Shown: positions 17,430-25,411 of the stretch, piece by piece
How positions within the stretch are numbered: position 1 is the stretch's first letter
How the letters are laid out: every line of letters starts with the position of its first letter
NCBI RefSeq assembly: GCF_001423905.1
Contig: NZ_LMPQ01000006.1
Location: forward strand, 66,358 to 130,357
Source of the DNA: Frigoribacterium sp. Leaf186
GTDB lineage: Bacteria; Actinomycetota; Actinomycetes; Actinomycetales; Microbacteriaceae
Length of the DNA stretch: 64,000 nucleotides
Direction of reading: 5' to 3'
Notes under the pieces: model-generated
Database searches by the model: none
Told to the model about the DNA's origin: nothing
What the model saw: the letters and a program-made list of their open reading frames with translations, nothing else
Translations under genes and position numbers: made by a program

Positions 17430-17489
17430 GTCGAGTGGGCGGAAAGTGTCCTTCGTCGCTGGCGGAAGGACGGTTTCTGCCCACTCGAC
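17430..17489. terminator. second long hairpin with shared GTCCTTCG core
   Basis: Outer arms GTCGAGTGGGC (17430-17440) and GCCCACTCGAC (17479-17489) enclose GAAA/TTTC and GTCCTTC/GAAGGAC pairs around a small loop. The inner GTCCTTC...GAAGGAC core is the same as in the hairpin at 17364. It lies 27 bp from the end of the minus-strand gene at 17517. Confidence 0.7.
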
Positions 17490-17516
17490 GGGACGGACGC
17501 GCCGCGGTGCGACGAG

Positions 17517-17921
17517 CTAGCGCCGAGGAGGCGCGGGTGGCGCCGGCGAGGTCGCGAACGCCCCGGCCGCGAGGGCCGTCAGCACGGCCGCACCGATCGT
17601 CACGGGCCCGAGCGGCCCGGCGAACGCCGCGGCCGGGCCCACCGTCGTGCCGAGGCCCACGACGAGCTGGCCGATCAGCAGCAGCACCAGGCCGAACGCG
17701 GAGCCCAGGAGGCTCACCCGGGCCAGGTCGTGCAGCCGCCGGGTGTCGTCGTCCGAGTGACGGGCACCCGCCGACTCGGACCCGAGCCGACGCCGCGTCC
17801 GCACGAAGAGCACGAGCGCCACGACCGAGAGCACCAGCGGGATCGCACTGCCGATCGTGAGCGCGGTCTGCACGACGCCGAACAGGGCGTCGGTGCCACC
17901 GGGGGAGGGCGGGGTGCTCAT
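17517..17921 (-). CDS. small integral membrane protein, function unknown
   Basis: I do not recognise this 134-residue protein. It has three hydrophobic segments (about residues 17-41, 69-90 and 95-122), a basic loop after the first (RTRRRLGSES) and a Pro/Arg-rich C-terminus (PAPPAPPRR). The ATG has a GGAG ribosome-binding site 4 nt upstream. It lies downstream of the DEAD-box helicase gene on the same strand, separated by a terminator hairpin, so it likely has its own promoter. The first codons after the stop region carry a copy of the dispersed element. Confidence 0.65.
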   Translation of the reverse strand: MSTPPSPGGTDALFGVVQTALTIGSAIPLVLSVVALVLFVRTRRRLGSESAGARHSDDDTRRLHDLARVSLLGSAFGLVLLLIGQLVVGLGTTVGPAAAFAGPLGPVTIGAAVLTALAAGAFATSPAPPAPPRR

Positions 17922-17951
17922 GCGTCTCCGTTCTGCCCTGACCGGACACGG

Positions 17952-17986
17952 CGACGCCGACCCGGCGATGAACCGGGTCGGCGTCG
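17952..17986 (-). terminator. intrinsic terminator after the DEAD-box helicase gene
   Basis: CGACGCCGACCCGG (17952-17965) and CCGGGTCGGCGTCG (17973-17986) form a perfect 14-bp stem with a 7-nt loop, 20 bp downstream of the helicase stop on the minus strand. Confidence 0.7.
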
Positions 17987-18005
17987 GGGCCGTGCGGCCG
18001 GGTGC

Positions 18006-19799
18006 CTAGTAGCGGGGCTTGCGGGCGGGCCGGTCGCCACCGGAGGACCGGTCGGGGCGGTCGTCGCGGCGGGGCGCGCCTCCTCGGCGGTCGGGCTTGA
18101 TCTCGATCAGCTTGCCGCTGATGCGCGTGTCGCTCAGGCGGTCGAGCATGTCACTCGAGACGTCGGACGCGAGCTCGACCACCGAGAAGTCGGGACGGAT
18201 CTGGATCGCCCCGAAGTCGTCACGGCTGAGACCGCCCTCGTTCGCCAGGGCGCCCACGATCTGACGCGGCTCGACGCGGTGACGACGACCGACCTCGATG
18301 CGGTAGGCCGTCATCGGCTTCGACGTGCGCGGTCCGCGTTCGCGGCGCTCACCCCGGTCGTCGTCGCGGCCGGCGCGCGGGGCACGGTCGTCGCGCTCGC
18401 GCAACGGACGCTCGTCACGCTGCGGACGCTCGTCTTTCGGGTCGAGCAGCAGGGGCGTCTCGCCCTGGGCCACGACCGCGAGGGCGGCGGCGACGTCGGC
18501 CTCTGGCACGTCGTGGTGCTCGACGTAGTGGCTGATGATGTCGCGGAAGGCCGAGATGCGGGCCTCTTGCGAGAGTGCCTCGGTGATGGCGTCGTCGAAG
18601 CGGGTGAGCCGCGTGCTGTTGACGTCTTCGACCGTGGGCAGCTGCATCTGCGTGAGCGGCTGACGGGTGGCCTTCTCGATCGCGCCGAGCAGACGGCGCT
18701 CGCGCGGCGTGACGAAACTGATCGCGGCACCGCTGCGGCCGGCACGACCCGTGCGGCCGATGCGGTGCACGTACGACTCGGTGTCGATCGGGATGTCGTA
18801 GTTGACGACGTGGCTGATGCGGTCGACGTCGAGACCGCGGGCCGCGACGTCGGTCGCGACGAGGATGTCGAGCTTGCCGCTCTTCAGCTGGTTGACCGTG
18901 CGCTCGCGCTGCGCCTGGGCGACGTCGCCGCTGATCGCGGCGGCCGAGTAGCCGCGGGCGCGCAGCTTCTCGGCGAGGGTCTCGGTCTCGCTCTTGGTGC
19001 GGACGAAGATGATCATGCCCTCGAAGTTCTCGACCTCGAGGATGCGCGTCAGGGCGTCGACCTTCTGCGGGTACGACACCATCAGGTAGCGCTGGGTCGT
19101 GTTGACCGAGGTGGTGGTCTTCGCCTTGACCGTGATCTCTTCGGCGTCGTTCAGGTACTGCTTCGAGATGCGACGGATCTGCGGCGGCATCGTGGCCGAG
19201 AAGAGGGCCACCTGCTTGTCGTCGGGGGTGTCGGCGAGGATCGTCTCGACGTCTTCGGCGAAGCCCATCTTCAGCATCTCGTCGGCTTCGTCGAGCACGA
19301 GGTACTTCAGCTCGCTCAGGTCGAGGGTGCCCTTGGCCAGGTGGTCCATGATGCGACCGGGCGTGCCGACGACGACGTGGACGCCGCGGCGCAGGGCGCT
19401 CAGCTGGACGCCGTACGCCTGACCGCCGTAGACCGGCAGGACGTGGACGCCGCGCATGCCCGAGGCGAACTGCTCGAACGCCTCGCAGACCTGCAGGGCG
19501 AGCTCGCGCGTGGGCGACAGCACGAGGGCCTGCGGCTTCTTGGCCGAGACGTCGAGGCGCGACAGGATGGGCAGGGCGAAGGCGGCCGTCTTGCCGGTTC
19601 CGGTCTGCGCGAGGCCGACGACGTCACGGCCGTCGAGCAGGGTGGGGATCGTGGCGGCCTGGATGGCCGAGGGGGTCTCGTAGCCGATCTCGCGGATCGC
19701 CTTGAGCACCTGGTCGCTCAAGCCCAGATCGGAGAACGTCGGCGTCGTGTCGGCTTGCTCTGTGGCGTCGCTCGGGGCTTGCTCGGTGGTGTCACTCAT
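18006..19799 (-). CDS. deaD: DEAD-box ATP-dependent RNA helicase with DbpA-type C-terminal domain
   Basis: This 597-residue RNA helicase unwinds structured RNA, for example in ribosome assembly or at low temperature. Motifs in order are a Q-motif region near residue 45 (TPSAIQ), motif I AQTGTGKT (64-71), Ia SPTREL (95-100), DEAD (170-173), SATMPPQ, then the C-terminal RecA domain ending HRIGRTGRAGRSG. After it come a charged Arg/Asp-rich linker and a DbpA-like RNA-binding domain (YRIEVGRRHRVEPRQIVGAL). The tail is Arg/Gly-rich. The ATG at 19799 has a TACCGT box 6 nt upstream, so the message is probably leaderless. A copy of the dispersed element lies in the C-terminal tail (18076). Confidence 0.93.
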   Translation of the reverse strand: MSDTTEQAPSDATEQADTTPTFSDLGLSDQVLKAIREIGYETPSAIQAATIPTLLDGRDVVGLAQTGTGKTAAFALPILSRLDVSAKKPQALVLSPTRELALQVCEAFEQFASGMRGVHVLPVYGGQAYGVQLSALRRGVHVVVGTPGRIMDHLAKGTLDLSELKYLVLDEADEMLKMGFAEDVETILADTPDDKQVALFSATMPPQIRRISKQYLNDAEEITVKAKTTTSVNTTQRYLMVSYPQKVDALTRILEVENFEGMIIFVRTKSETETLAEKLRARGYSAAAISGDVAQAQRERTVNQLKSGKLDILVATDVAARGLDVDRISHVVNYDIPIDTESYVHRIGRTGRAGRSGAAISFVTPRERRLLGAIEKATRQPLTQMQLPTVEDVNSTRLTRFDDAITEALSQEARISAFRDIISHYVEHHDVPEADVAAALAVVAQGETPLLLDPKDERPQRDERPLRERDDRAPRAGRDDDRGERRERGPRTSKPMTAYRIEVGRRHRVEPRQIVGALANEGGLSRDDFGAIQIRPDFSVVELASDVSSDMLDRLSDTRISGKLIEIKPDRRGGAPRRDDRPDRSSGGDRPARKPRY

Positions 19800-19805
19800 G
19801 GTGCA

Positions 19806-19811
19806 ACGGTA
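19806..19811 (-). promoter_or_regulatory. -10 box, probably leaderless
   Basis: TACCGT on the minus strand is followed by TGCACC and the ATG at 19799. Confidence 0.5.
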
Positions 19812-19848
19812 TCTCGTCCCGGGCCCCTGCCGGTGCCCCTCGCCCCGA

Positions 19849-19902
19849 GTCGGGCCGAGGGAGCCCCCGAGTTGGGCCGAGGTCGGGCCGAGGTCGGGCC
19901 GA
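19849..19902. repeat. degenerate tandem GTCGGGCCGAG repeat
   Basis: Four imperfect copies of an 11-bp GTCGGGCCGAG unit, the last two in direct tandem, lie between the end of the membrane-protein gene and the helicase promoter. Confidence 0.6.
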
Positions 19903-19904
19903 CG

Positions 19905-20408
19905 TCAGACCGGCACGAGCGCCAGGGCGGCCGCGACGAGGGTCGCGACGACGACGATCGTCGTGACCGCGGCGCAGGCGACGGCCGCCCACCGCAGCGT
20001 GTGGGACCGCCCGGGGCGGCGACCGACCGTGGCCGCCAGGAGGGCCGACACGGCGAAGGACGCCGACGTCAGCCCGACCACCGGTGCGGTCGCGCGTCGA
20101 CCGCGGGCGAGGCCCAGGGGGAACTCGGCGGCGCCCTCGGACAGTTCGGTCCAGCCCCAGGCGAGGTAGCAGGCGACGGCGACTGCGCAGAGGGCGAACG
20201 CGAGTGACGGTTGGTGGGGGATCGGCTCGCGGTGCACGTAGACGGTCGGCGGGCGCCGCCGCGGCCGGCGACGGGGTTGCAGGATCGGGTCGTCCGGGTC
20301 GAGTGTCACGTCGAGGGGCAGGCGGCCCTGGCGATGGAGGACGATCACCTCGTCGACGGGTCGACGGCGTCTCGGGTCGGGGGACTGCTCCGTCGCAGGT
20401 GACAACAC
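19905..20408 (-). CDS. membrane protein of unknown function
   Basis: I do not recognise this 167-residue protein. It begins with a charged, Pro/Arg-rich N-terminus (residues 1-66) and continues with three hydrophobic segments (about 67-88, 107-128 and 139-165), so it is probably an inner-membrane protein with a cytosolic basic tail. I chose the GTG at 20408 because a TAGGCT box lies exactly 7 nt upstream on this strand, giving a leaderless transcript. The much longer open frame upstream is a shadow of the methyltransferase gene. It is divergent from that methyltransferase and the two share one overlapping promoter core. Confidence 0.6.
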   Translation of the reverse strand: MLSPATEQSPDPRRRRPVDEVIVLHRQGRLPLDVTLDPDDPILQPRRRPRRRPPTVYVHREPIPHQPSLAFALCAVAVACYLAWGWTELSEGAAEFPLGLARGRRATAPVVGLTSASFAVSALLAATVGRRPGRSHTLRWAAVACAAVTTIVVVATLVAAALALVPV

Positions 20409-20414
20409 GGTCGT

Positions 20415-20421
20415 TAGCCTA
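20415..20421. promoter_or_regulatory. overlapping divergent -10 boxes
   Basis: TAGCCTA holds TAGCCT for the plus strand and TAGGCT for the minus strand. The minus box is 7 nt before the GTG at 20408; the plus box would start transcription near 20427 for the methyltransferase. Only one polymerase could bind at a time. Confidence 0.5.
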
Positions 20422-20516
20422 CTGGTCGTGCGGAGAACGGGCGCCCGTCGATGTCGGCGGCCCGAAGTAGTCTTCTCGACGACCTCCCCCCGACCCGCGA
20501 CACCCCGAAGGACGAC

Positions 20517-21356
20517 GTGCAACCGACCTACCGCACCGCCAGCGGTCGGCTCTTCCAGGCCGACTGCCTCGAGGTCCTCGCCGAGCTCGACGACGAGTCG
20601 GTCGACCTCGTGTTCGCCGACCCGCCCTTCAACCTCGGCAAGGTCTACGGCGCGGGCATCGACGACTCGCTCGACGACGACGCCTACCTCGTCTGGTGCC
20701 GCCGGTGGATCGCCGAGTGCGTCCGCGTGCTGCGGCCCGGTGGGTCGTTCTACCTCTTCAACCTCCCGCGCTGGAACATCGAGCTGGGCCACGTGCTCAA
20801 CGGCGAGGGCATGACCTTCCGCCACTGGGTCGCCGTCGACATCAAGTACGGCCTGCCGATCCCGGGCAAGCTCTACCCCTCGCACTACTCGCTGCTCTAC
20901 TACAGCAAGGGCAAGCCGTCGCGCTTCGTCCGGCCCCGACTGCCGATCCAGGTGTGCCGGCACTGCGGTCGTGACATCAAGGACTACGGCGGGCACCGCG
21001 GCAAGCTCCACCCCGACGGCATCAACCTCACCGACGTCTGGCTCGACATCCCGCCCGTTCGTCACCGGGCGACGAAGACCCGCGGGGCGAACGAGCTCAG
21101 CGAGAAGCTGCTCGAGCGCGTCCTGACCATCAGCTCCGAGCCCGGCGACCTCGTCCTCGACCCCTTCGGCGGCTCGGGCACGACGTACGCCGTGGCCGAG
21201 AAGATGCACCGACACTGGATCGGCGCCGAGATCGGCGACGTCCAGCCGATCGTCCGACGCCTCGAAGGCGAGGAGGCGCAGGTCGAGCCCCCAGGACGCG
21301 GCGACACCGGGCGGGGCGACACCGGGCGCGGGGCAGCAGCGGCCGTCGACCGCTAG
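20517..21356 (+). CDS. solitary DNA methyltransferase (N6-adenine / N4-cytosine type)
   Basis: This 279-residue beta-class-order methyltransferase has the catalytic motif IV first (VFADPPFNLGK) and the AdoMet-binding motif I near the end (DPFGGSGTTYAV). It modifies an adenine N6 or cytosine N4. A CRHCGRD segment in the middle may bind metal. I took the GTG at 20517, which has AAGGA close upstream and begins just before the conserved domain; an in-frame ATG at 20451 is the alternative. No restriction enzyme gene is adjacent, so it looks solitary. The stop overlaps that of the convergent exporter on a shared CTAG. The C-terminal tail (GRGDTGRGDTGRG) is repetitive. Confidence 0.85.
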   Translation: MQPTYRTASGRLFQADCLEVLAELDDESVDLVFADPPFNLGKVYGAGIDDSLDDDAYLVWCRRWIAECVRVLRPGGSFYLFNLPRWNIELGHVLNGEGMTFRHWVAVDIKYGLPIPGKLYPSHYSLLYYSKGKPSRFVRPRLPIQVCRHCGRDIKDYGGHRGKLHPDGINLTDVWLDIPPVRHRATKTRGANELSEKLLERVLTISSEPGDLVLDPFGGSGTTYAVAEKMHRHWIGAEIGDVQPIVRRLEGEEAQVEPPGRGDTGRGDTGRGAAAAVDR

Positions 21357-23110
21357 TCGCTCGCGGGCGGCGTGTCCGCCGAGGGGGCGCCGGTGCGGAC
21401 GGGCGTGGACAGGGCCACCCCGGGCAACCGGGGCGAGTCCGGGTCCGACAAGCGAGGACGCCCGGGCGCCTGCGACGGCATCGGCGTGGTGGCGAGCGGC
21501 AGCGGGGCGGTGGTCGGATCGTCAGCAGGGGCAGGGGCAGGGGCAGGGGCAGAAGCAGGTGCAGGCGCGGGTGCAGGTGCGGGTGCCGCGGCCGGCGCCG
21601 CCCCCGGCGCAGCGATCACGCTGATCGGCGTCGTGTCGGTGTGGACCGACTGCACGCGGACGCGCTTCGTCCGGCGCAGCCACCGTCGGGCCCCCGGGGT
21701 CGCCAGCAGGTTGCCGAGCACGAGCCCTGCGCCGATCGCGAGCGTCGTCAGCATCGAGAACACGAAGTCGACCTCGGCGCCGTCGGTGCCGGCCATGAAG
21801 TTCAGCAGCGACGACGCGACCGCGAGCGACGGCAGCAGCGACCCGCAGAACGCCGGCACGGCGATCACCGTCGCGGCCGTGCGCAGGCGGGCTGCCGCGA
21901 CGGTCGACAGGGCGCCGAGCAGGGTGGCGGCGACGAACGTCGCGCCCATCAGGGGCAGGCCGAGCTGGCGCAGCGTGAACAGCGAGAGGTTGCCGACCAG
22001 GGCGACGCCGATCGTGATCGGGATCATGCGGGCGGTCGACCCCTGGGCGATCGAGTTGGCGGACGCCGCGGCGAAGCTCGAGATGAGCGAGAGCCAGAGG
22101 GGCAGGGCCTGCAGCGTGATGTTCGTCGGGTCGACCTCGATCGCGACGAACCGGGCCGTCACGGCGAGCCCGGCCGGGATGCCGCAGACCACGCCGGCCA
22201 CGATCAACCCGATGACGAGCGCCCGGCCGACCGCCATCGAGCGGAACCCCGAGATGGCGTCCTGCGCCCAGGTGACGATCGTGGGGTGCGGCAGCACGAG
22301 GACGACCACCGCCGCGACCATCGCGGCCGCGCCTCCTGGTCTCAGCAGCCCCGCCCAGATGCCGAGGGTGCCGAGCGTCGCCGTCGCCGCGGCCTGCAGG
22401 CCGATGACGAAGAACTGCGGGATGCCCCGGGCGGTCAGGCCCCGCCCCGAGGTCATGATGCCGATCATCACCACGAAGGCTCCGACGGCGGCCTGCCAGG
22501 TGCCGCCGGCCTGCAGCGTCACCGAGACGCCGAGCAGGCCCATGGCGAGGTCGGTCAGCCACGACGGCCAGCGCGGCGGCGACTTCAGCACGTCGACGAG
22601 CCCGGCCACGGCCTCGGTCATGTCGCGGTCGTCGTGCAGCAGGTCGTCGACGATCTGGTAGACCAGCGACAGCCGGTGCAGGTTCGAGCCCTCGGCGTAG
22701 ATGACGCGGGTCTTGACGAGCGGGTTGTGGCCGGCCGGCGCGTACTGGATCGTGATGGCCGTGCCGGTGATGTCGAGTTCGAGGGGCGCGAGGTTCCACT
22801 TGGTGCTGACCGCCACGATGGCGACCTCGGTGCTGCGCACGTCGGCACCCGACGAGAGCATCACGTCGCCGAGGTCGAGGCAGAAGTCGACGATCTGCCG
22901 GGGCGAGTAGAGGTCGCCACCGATGCCGTGCTCGGGCGTCGTGCCCTCGTAGATCGTGCCGCGGAGCCGGGCCCGGACGTCGCGCAGCTCGTGCTGGTTG
23001 ACGAGGCGCGACTGCGCAGGCCCCCGGGGCTTGCCCTTCGGGGGCTTGGGCACGCGCGTCGGGCGGGCCTTCGGCGGGGCCGGTCGGTCGGTTCGTCTCG
23101 CGTCGGACAC
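21353..23110 (-). CDS. threonine/serine exporter, ThrE family
   Basis: This 585-residue exporter has the actinobacterial fused layout. A cytoplasmic N-terminal domain (about 60-180, SPRQIVDFCLDLGDVMLSSGADV) leads into ten or so transmembrane helices covering two subdomains (DUF1212/ThrE and ThrE_2). Known ThrE exports threonine and serine by proton motive force. The GTG start at 23110 is preceded by an AG-rich stretch (GAGAGGGGC). The C-terminus is a long Pro/Ala tail, part of which is encoded by a hexanucleotide repeat at 21525-21584. It is convergent with the methyltransferase, sharing the last 4 bp (CTAG). Confidence 0.88.
   Translation of the reverse strand: MSDARRTDRPAPPKARPTRVPKPPKGKPRGPAQSRLVNQHELRDVRARLRGTIYEGTTPEHGIGGDLYSPRQIVDFCLDLGDVMLSSGADVRSTEVAIVAVSTKWNLAPLELDITGTAITIQYAPAGHNPLVKTRVIYAEGSNLHRLSLVYQIVDDLLHDDRDMTEAVAGLVDVLKSPPRWPSWLTDLAMGLLGVSVTLQAGGTWQAAVGAFVVMIGIMTSGRGLTARGIPQFFVIGLQAAATATLGTLGIWAGLLRPGGAAAMVAAVVVLVLPHPTIVTWAQDAISGFRSMAVGRALVIGLIVAGVVCGIPAGLAVTARFVAIEVDPTNITLQALPLWLSLISSFAAASANSIAQGSTARMIPITIGVALVGNLSLFTLRQLGLPLMGATFVAATLLGALSTVAAARLRTAATVIAVPAFCGSLLPSLAVASSLLNFMAGTDGAEVDFVFSMLTTLAIGAGLVLGNLLATPGARRWLRRTKRVRVQSVHTDTTPISVIAAPGAAPAAAPAPAPAPAPASAPAPAPAPADDPTTAPLPLATTPMPSQAPGRPRLSDPDSPRLPGVALSTPVRTGAPSADTPPASD
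21525..21584. repeat. GCAGGG-type hexanucleotide repeat in the exporter tail
   Basis: Four perfect GCAGGG units followed by six diverged units (GCAGAA, GCAGGT, GCAGGC, GCGGGT and so on) encode the Pro-Ala run. The frame is preserved. Confidence 0.85.
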
Positions 23111-23292
23111 GCTGCCCCTCTCGCTCGCTGCGGACCGGGTCTCGGCACCGCCAGGCCGGGGCGGCGGGACCCGTCCGTCGAGTCTAGGAGGCGCGGGCCG
23201 CGTCGGGCACGACCGTCACCTCGCGCAGTCCCCGCTGGCCCGGCAGGTCTCGCGGGCGCCGCCGAGCCCGCTGGTGTCGCCGGTCCCCGAGG

Positions 23293-23853
23293 TCAGGACG
23301 CGTGGTCGGAGTCGTCGTCGTCGCGGTCTTCCCGCGACTCGCCCGAGTCTCTCCGCTCGCGACCGGCGTCGGCCATGTCGCGACGCCCGTCGACCGAGCT
23401 GCCGTGGTCGACCCTCGAGGCCGCATCGTCGCCGTCGAGCTCGGCCGCGTGGGCGCGGGCGTCTCGCTCGGCCTGCGCAATGAGTTCGGGGTCGTCGTCC
23501 ATGTCGTCGTGGCCACCGGCGAACGGGGTCTGCGTCTGGGCGACGATCGCCTGCGAGGTCGACCCGAGGATGACGCCCGGGTCGACGCCCTTCTCGTGCG
23601 CCAGCGCGGCGGTGAGGCCCGCCGCCAGGCTGCCGCCGGCGGTGCCGAGGGTCGCGACGACGTCCTCCTGCCGGGCGGTGAACGGTTCATCGGTCAGTTC
23701 GCCAACGACCTCGCGCAGGTTCTCGTCGCTGGCCTCGACGGCCTCCGGGTCGCCCTGCGTGATGGCCGCGGCCTGCGACACGACGGCGAGCGCCAGGGCG
23801 GCGGCCTCTTCCTCGGGCGTCCGGGCGGTGGGCTCGTTCGTGTCCTGATCCAT
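23293..23853 (-). CDS. hypothetical acidic protein
   Basis: I do not recognise this 186-residue protein. It is soluble, rich in Ala, Asp and Glu, with an ordered-looking middle (residues 12-130, PEEEAAALALAVVSQAA, VVATLGTAGGSLAAGLTAALAHEKGVDPG) and a highly charged, probably disordered C-terminus (DRDDDDSDHAS). The ATG at 23853 has a TACGGT box 6 nt upstream, which supports the start. It stands alone, divergent from the reductase at 23967. The minus-strand gap from here to the exporter holds one copy of the dispersed element (23186) and no other gene that I can see. Confidence 0.6.
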   Translation of the reverse strand: MDQDTNEPTARTPEEEAAALALAVVSQAAAITQGDPEAVEASDENLREVVGELTDEPFTARQEDVVATLGTAGGSLAAGLTAALAHEKGVDPGVILGSTSQAIVAQTQTPFAGGHDDMDDDPELIAQAERDARAHAAELDGDDAASRVDHGSSVDGRRDMADAGRERRDSGESREDRDDDDSDHAS

Positions 23854-23859
23854 GGGCCG

Positions 23860-23865
23860 ACCGTA
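23860..23865 (-). promoter_or_regulatory. -10 box, probably leaderless
   Basis: TACGGT on the minus strand is followed by CGGCCC and the ATG at 23853. Confidence 0.5.
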
Positions 23866-23966
23866 CGCCCGGCGCGTCGGGCTCCTTGTCAGGTGTGAGC
23901 CCCCGGGGTACGGGCCGGTCGGCCCCGGGCGGGAATGCCGGGGGACGCCCGCGGCTTGGGGCACAG

Positions 23967-25091
23967 ATGAGCTCCACCGAGACACCCCAGACCGACAGCA
24001 CCCGGCCCCAGAGCCCCGACACGGCCCCCGGCACCGCCCTCGTGGTGGGTGCCAGCGGCATCACCGGCACCGCGCTCGTCGAGCAGTTGACGCGCGAGGG
24101 GTGGGACGTCCTCGCCCTCTCGCGCCGCGCCTCCTCGTCCGCGGGCGTGACGGGCATCGCTGCCGACCTGACGAGCGCCGAGAGCCTGCGCACCGCGCTG
24201 GCGGACGCGAAGCCGACACACGTCTTCTTCGCCGCCTGGCAGCGGCGCGACACCGAGGCCGAGAACATCGCGGTCAACGGCGCCATGGTGCGCGACCTGC
24301 TGGCCGCCCTCGACCACGCGCCCCTGCGGCACGTGTCGCTCGTCACCGGGCTGAAGCACTACCTCGGCCCGTTCGAGGCCTACGGCAAGGGCGACATGCC
24401 CGACACGCCCTTCCACGAGGACGAGGAGCGCCTGCCCTACCCGAACTTCTACTACGCGCAGGAGGACGAGCTGTTCGCGGCCGCCGAGCGCCAGGGCTTC
24501 ACCTGGTCGGTGCACCGTTCGCACACCGTCATCGGCTTCGCCGTCGGCAACGCCATGAACATGGGGCTGACCCTCGCCGTGCAGGCCGCGCTGAGCACGC
24601 GCCTCGGCCGCCCGTTCACGTTCCCCGGCAGCGAGACGCAGTGGAACTCGCTCGTCGACGTCACCGACGCCGGAGTGTTGGCCGAGCAGATGATCTGGGC
24701 CGCGACCGACCCGGCCGGCGCCGACGAGGCGTTCAACATCACGAACGGCGACGTGTTCCGCTGGCGCTGGCTGTGGCCCCGCCTCGCCGGACACCTCGGC
24801 GTCGACCCCGCGCTCGTCGAGGGGTTCGAGGGCGAGCCGCGGCCGCTCGAGCAGCAGATGGCCGGCCTTGAGCAGGAGTGGCGCGACCTCGTCGCCGAGC
24901 ACGACCTCGCCGAGCCCGAGCTGTCGCGCCTCGCCTCGTGGTGGCACACCGACGGCGACCTCGGCCGCGACATCGAGGTCGTCACCGACATGGGCAAGGC
25001 GCGCGACGCCGGGTTCACCCGGTACCGCCGCACCGAGCAGACCTTCGTCGACCTGTTCGAGCGCTACCGCTCCGCCCGCCTGATCCCGTAG
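23967..25091 (+). CDS. PRISE-type short-chain reductase (progesterone 5-beta-reductase-like)
   Basis: This 374-residue NAD(P)H-dependent SDR has the nucleotide motif GASGITG at 28-34. The catalytic layout matches the PRISE family of enone reductases: TGLKHY with K130 and FYYAQED with Y162, the same 32-residue spacing as in plant progesterone 5-beta-reductase. The WSVHRSHTVIGF and MNMGLTLA blocks also fit. Such enzymes reduce the C=C bond of activated enones; the natural substrate in bacteria is generally unknown. The ATG at 23967 is chosen because the conserved fold starts soon after; a start further upstream is possible. The stop is followed at once by a 23-bp tandem repeat. Confidence 0.85.
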   Translation: MSSTETPQTDSTRPQSPDTAPGTALVVGASGITGTALVEQLTREGWDVLALSRRASSSAGVTGIAADLTSAESLRTALADAKPTHVFFAAWQRRDTEAENIAVNGAMVRDLLAALDHAPLRHVSLVTGLKHYLGPFEAYGKGDMPDTPFHEDEERLPYPNFYYAQEDELFAAAERQGFTWSVHRSHTVIGFAVGNAMNMGLTLAVQAALSTRLGRPFTFPGSETQWNSLVDVTDAGVLAEQMIWAATDPAGADEAFNITNGDVFRWRWLWPRLAGHLGVDPALVEGFEGEPRPLEQQMAGLEQEWRDLVAEHDLAEPELSRLASWWHTDGDLGRDIEVVTDMGKARDAGFTRYRRTEQTFVDLFERYRSARLIP

Positions 25092-25300
25092 GGGCGGCAG
25101 GCCGAGGAGGCGCGGGGCCGCAGGCCGAGGAGGCGCGGGGCAGCAACCGGGGCCGTGCCGGGCGGCGGCCCAGGAGGCGCGGGGCGGCAGCCGGGGCGGC
25201 GTGCGGCGGCCGCACGGGCGATGCACAGGGGATGGCCAGGGCCGCGCGCCCCGGGCGTCGGTACGGTCGGCGAAAGCGACCCACCCGAGACGGAGCCGAC
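25092..25300. other. repeat-rich intergenic region after the reductase
   Basis: The 316 bp between the reductase and the GH13 gene hold no ordinary gene. A 23-bp unit is repeated twice in tandem (25093-25115, 25116-25138), each carrying an AGGAGGCGC element, with further copies at 25172 and 25317. A TACGGT -10 candidate at 25262-25267 could drive the leader ORF at 25301 and the GH13 gene. Confidence 0.6.
25093..25138. repeat. 23-bp tandem repeat, two copies
   Basis: Two copies differ by one base and begin 2 bp after the reductase stop codon. Each contains AGGAGGCGCGG. Confidence 0.8.
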
Positions 25301-25411
25301 ATGACCCGCCCGACCCGCGCCTCCTGCGCCGCCCATCCGACCGCCTCCCGCCCCGCCGCGTGCCCGACCGCCTCGCGCCGCCCCGCGACGACGACGGCGA
25401 CGATTCGATGA
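25301..25411 (+). CDS. possible 36-residue leader peptide of the GH13 gene
   Basis: This small ORF starts with ATG preceded by GGAG at 5 nt, a better ribosome-binding site than the GH13 gene has. Its TGA overlaps the GH13 ATG (ATGA, 25408-25411). The peptide starts MTRPTRASC and is rich in Ala, Arg, Thr and Pro. The TRASC part is encoded by a copy of the dispersed element. It may couple translation to the enzyme; the peptide itself need not have a function. It is too short to be judged by similarity. Confidence 0.4.
   Translation: MTRPTRASCAAHPTASRPAACPTASRRPATTTATIR

Noticed and set aside
19905-21215. A 436-codon protein covering the small membrane gene and the antisense of the methyltransferase
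   Set aside because: The upstream half mirrors methyltransferase motifs; a -10 box and GTG at 20408 give a sensible 167-residue product.
23302-23898. Plus-strand open frame over the hypothetical acidic protein
   Set aside because: The minus-strand frame has a leaderless promoter box and a more natural composition; the plus frame shows Arg/Gly-rich shadow composition.
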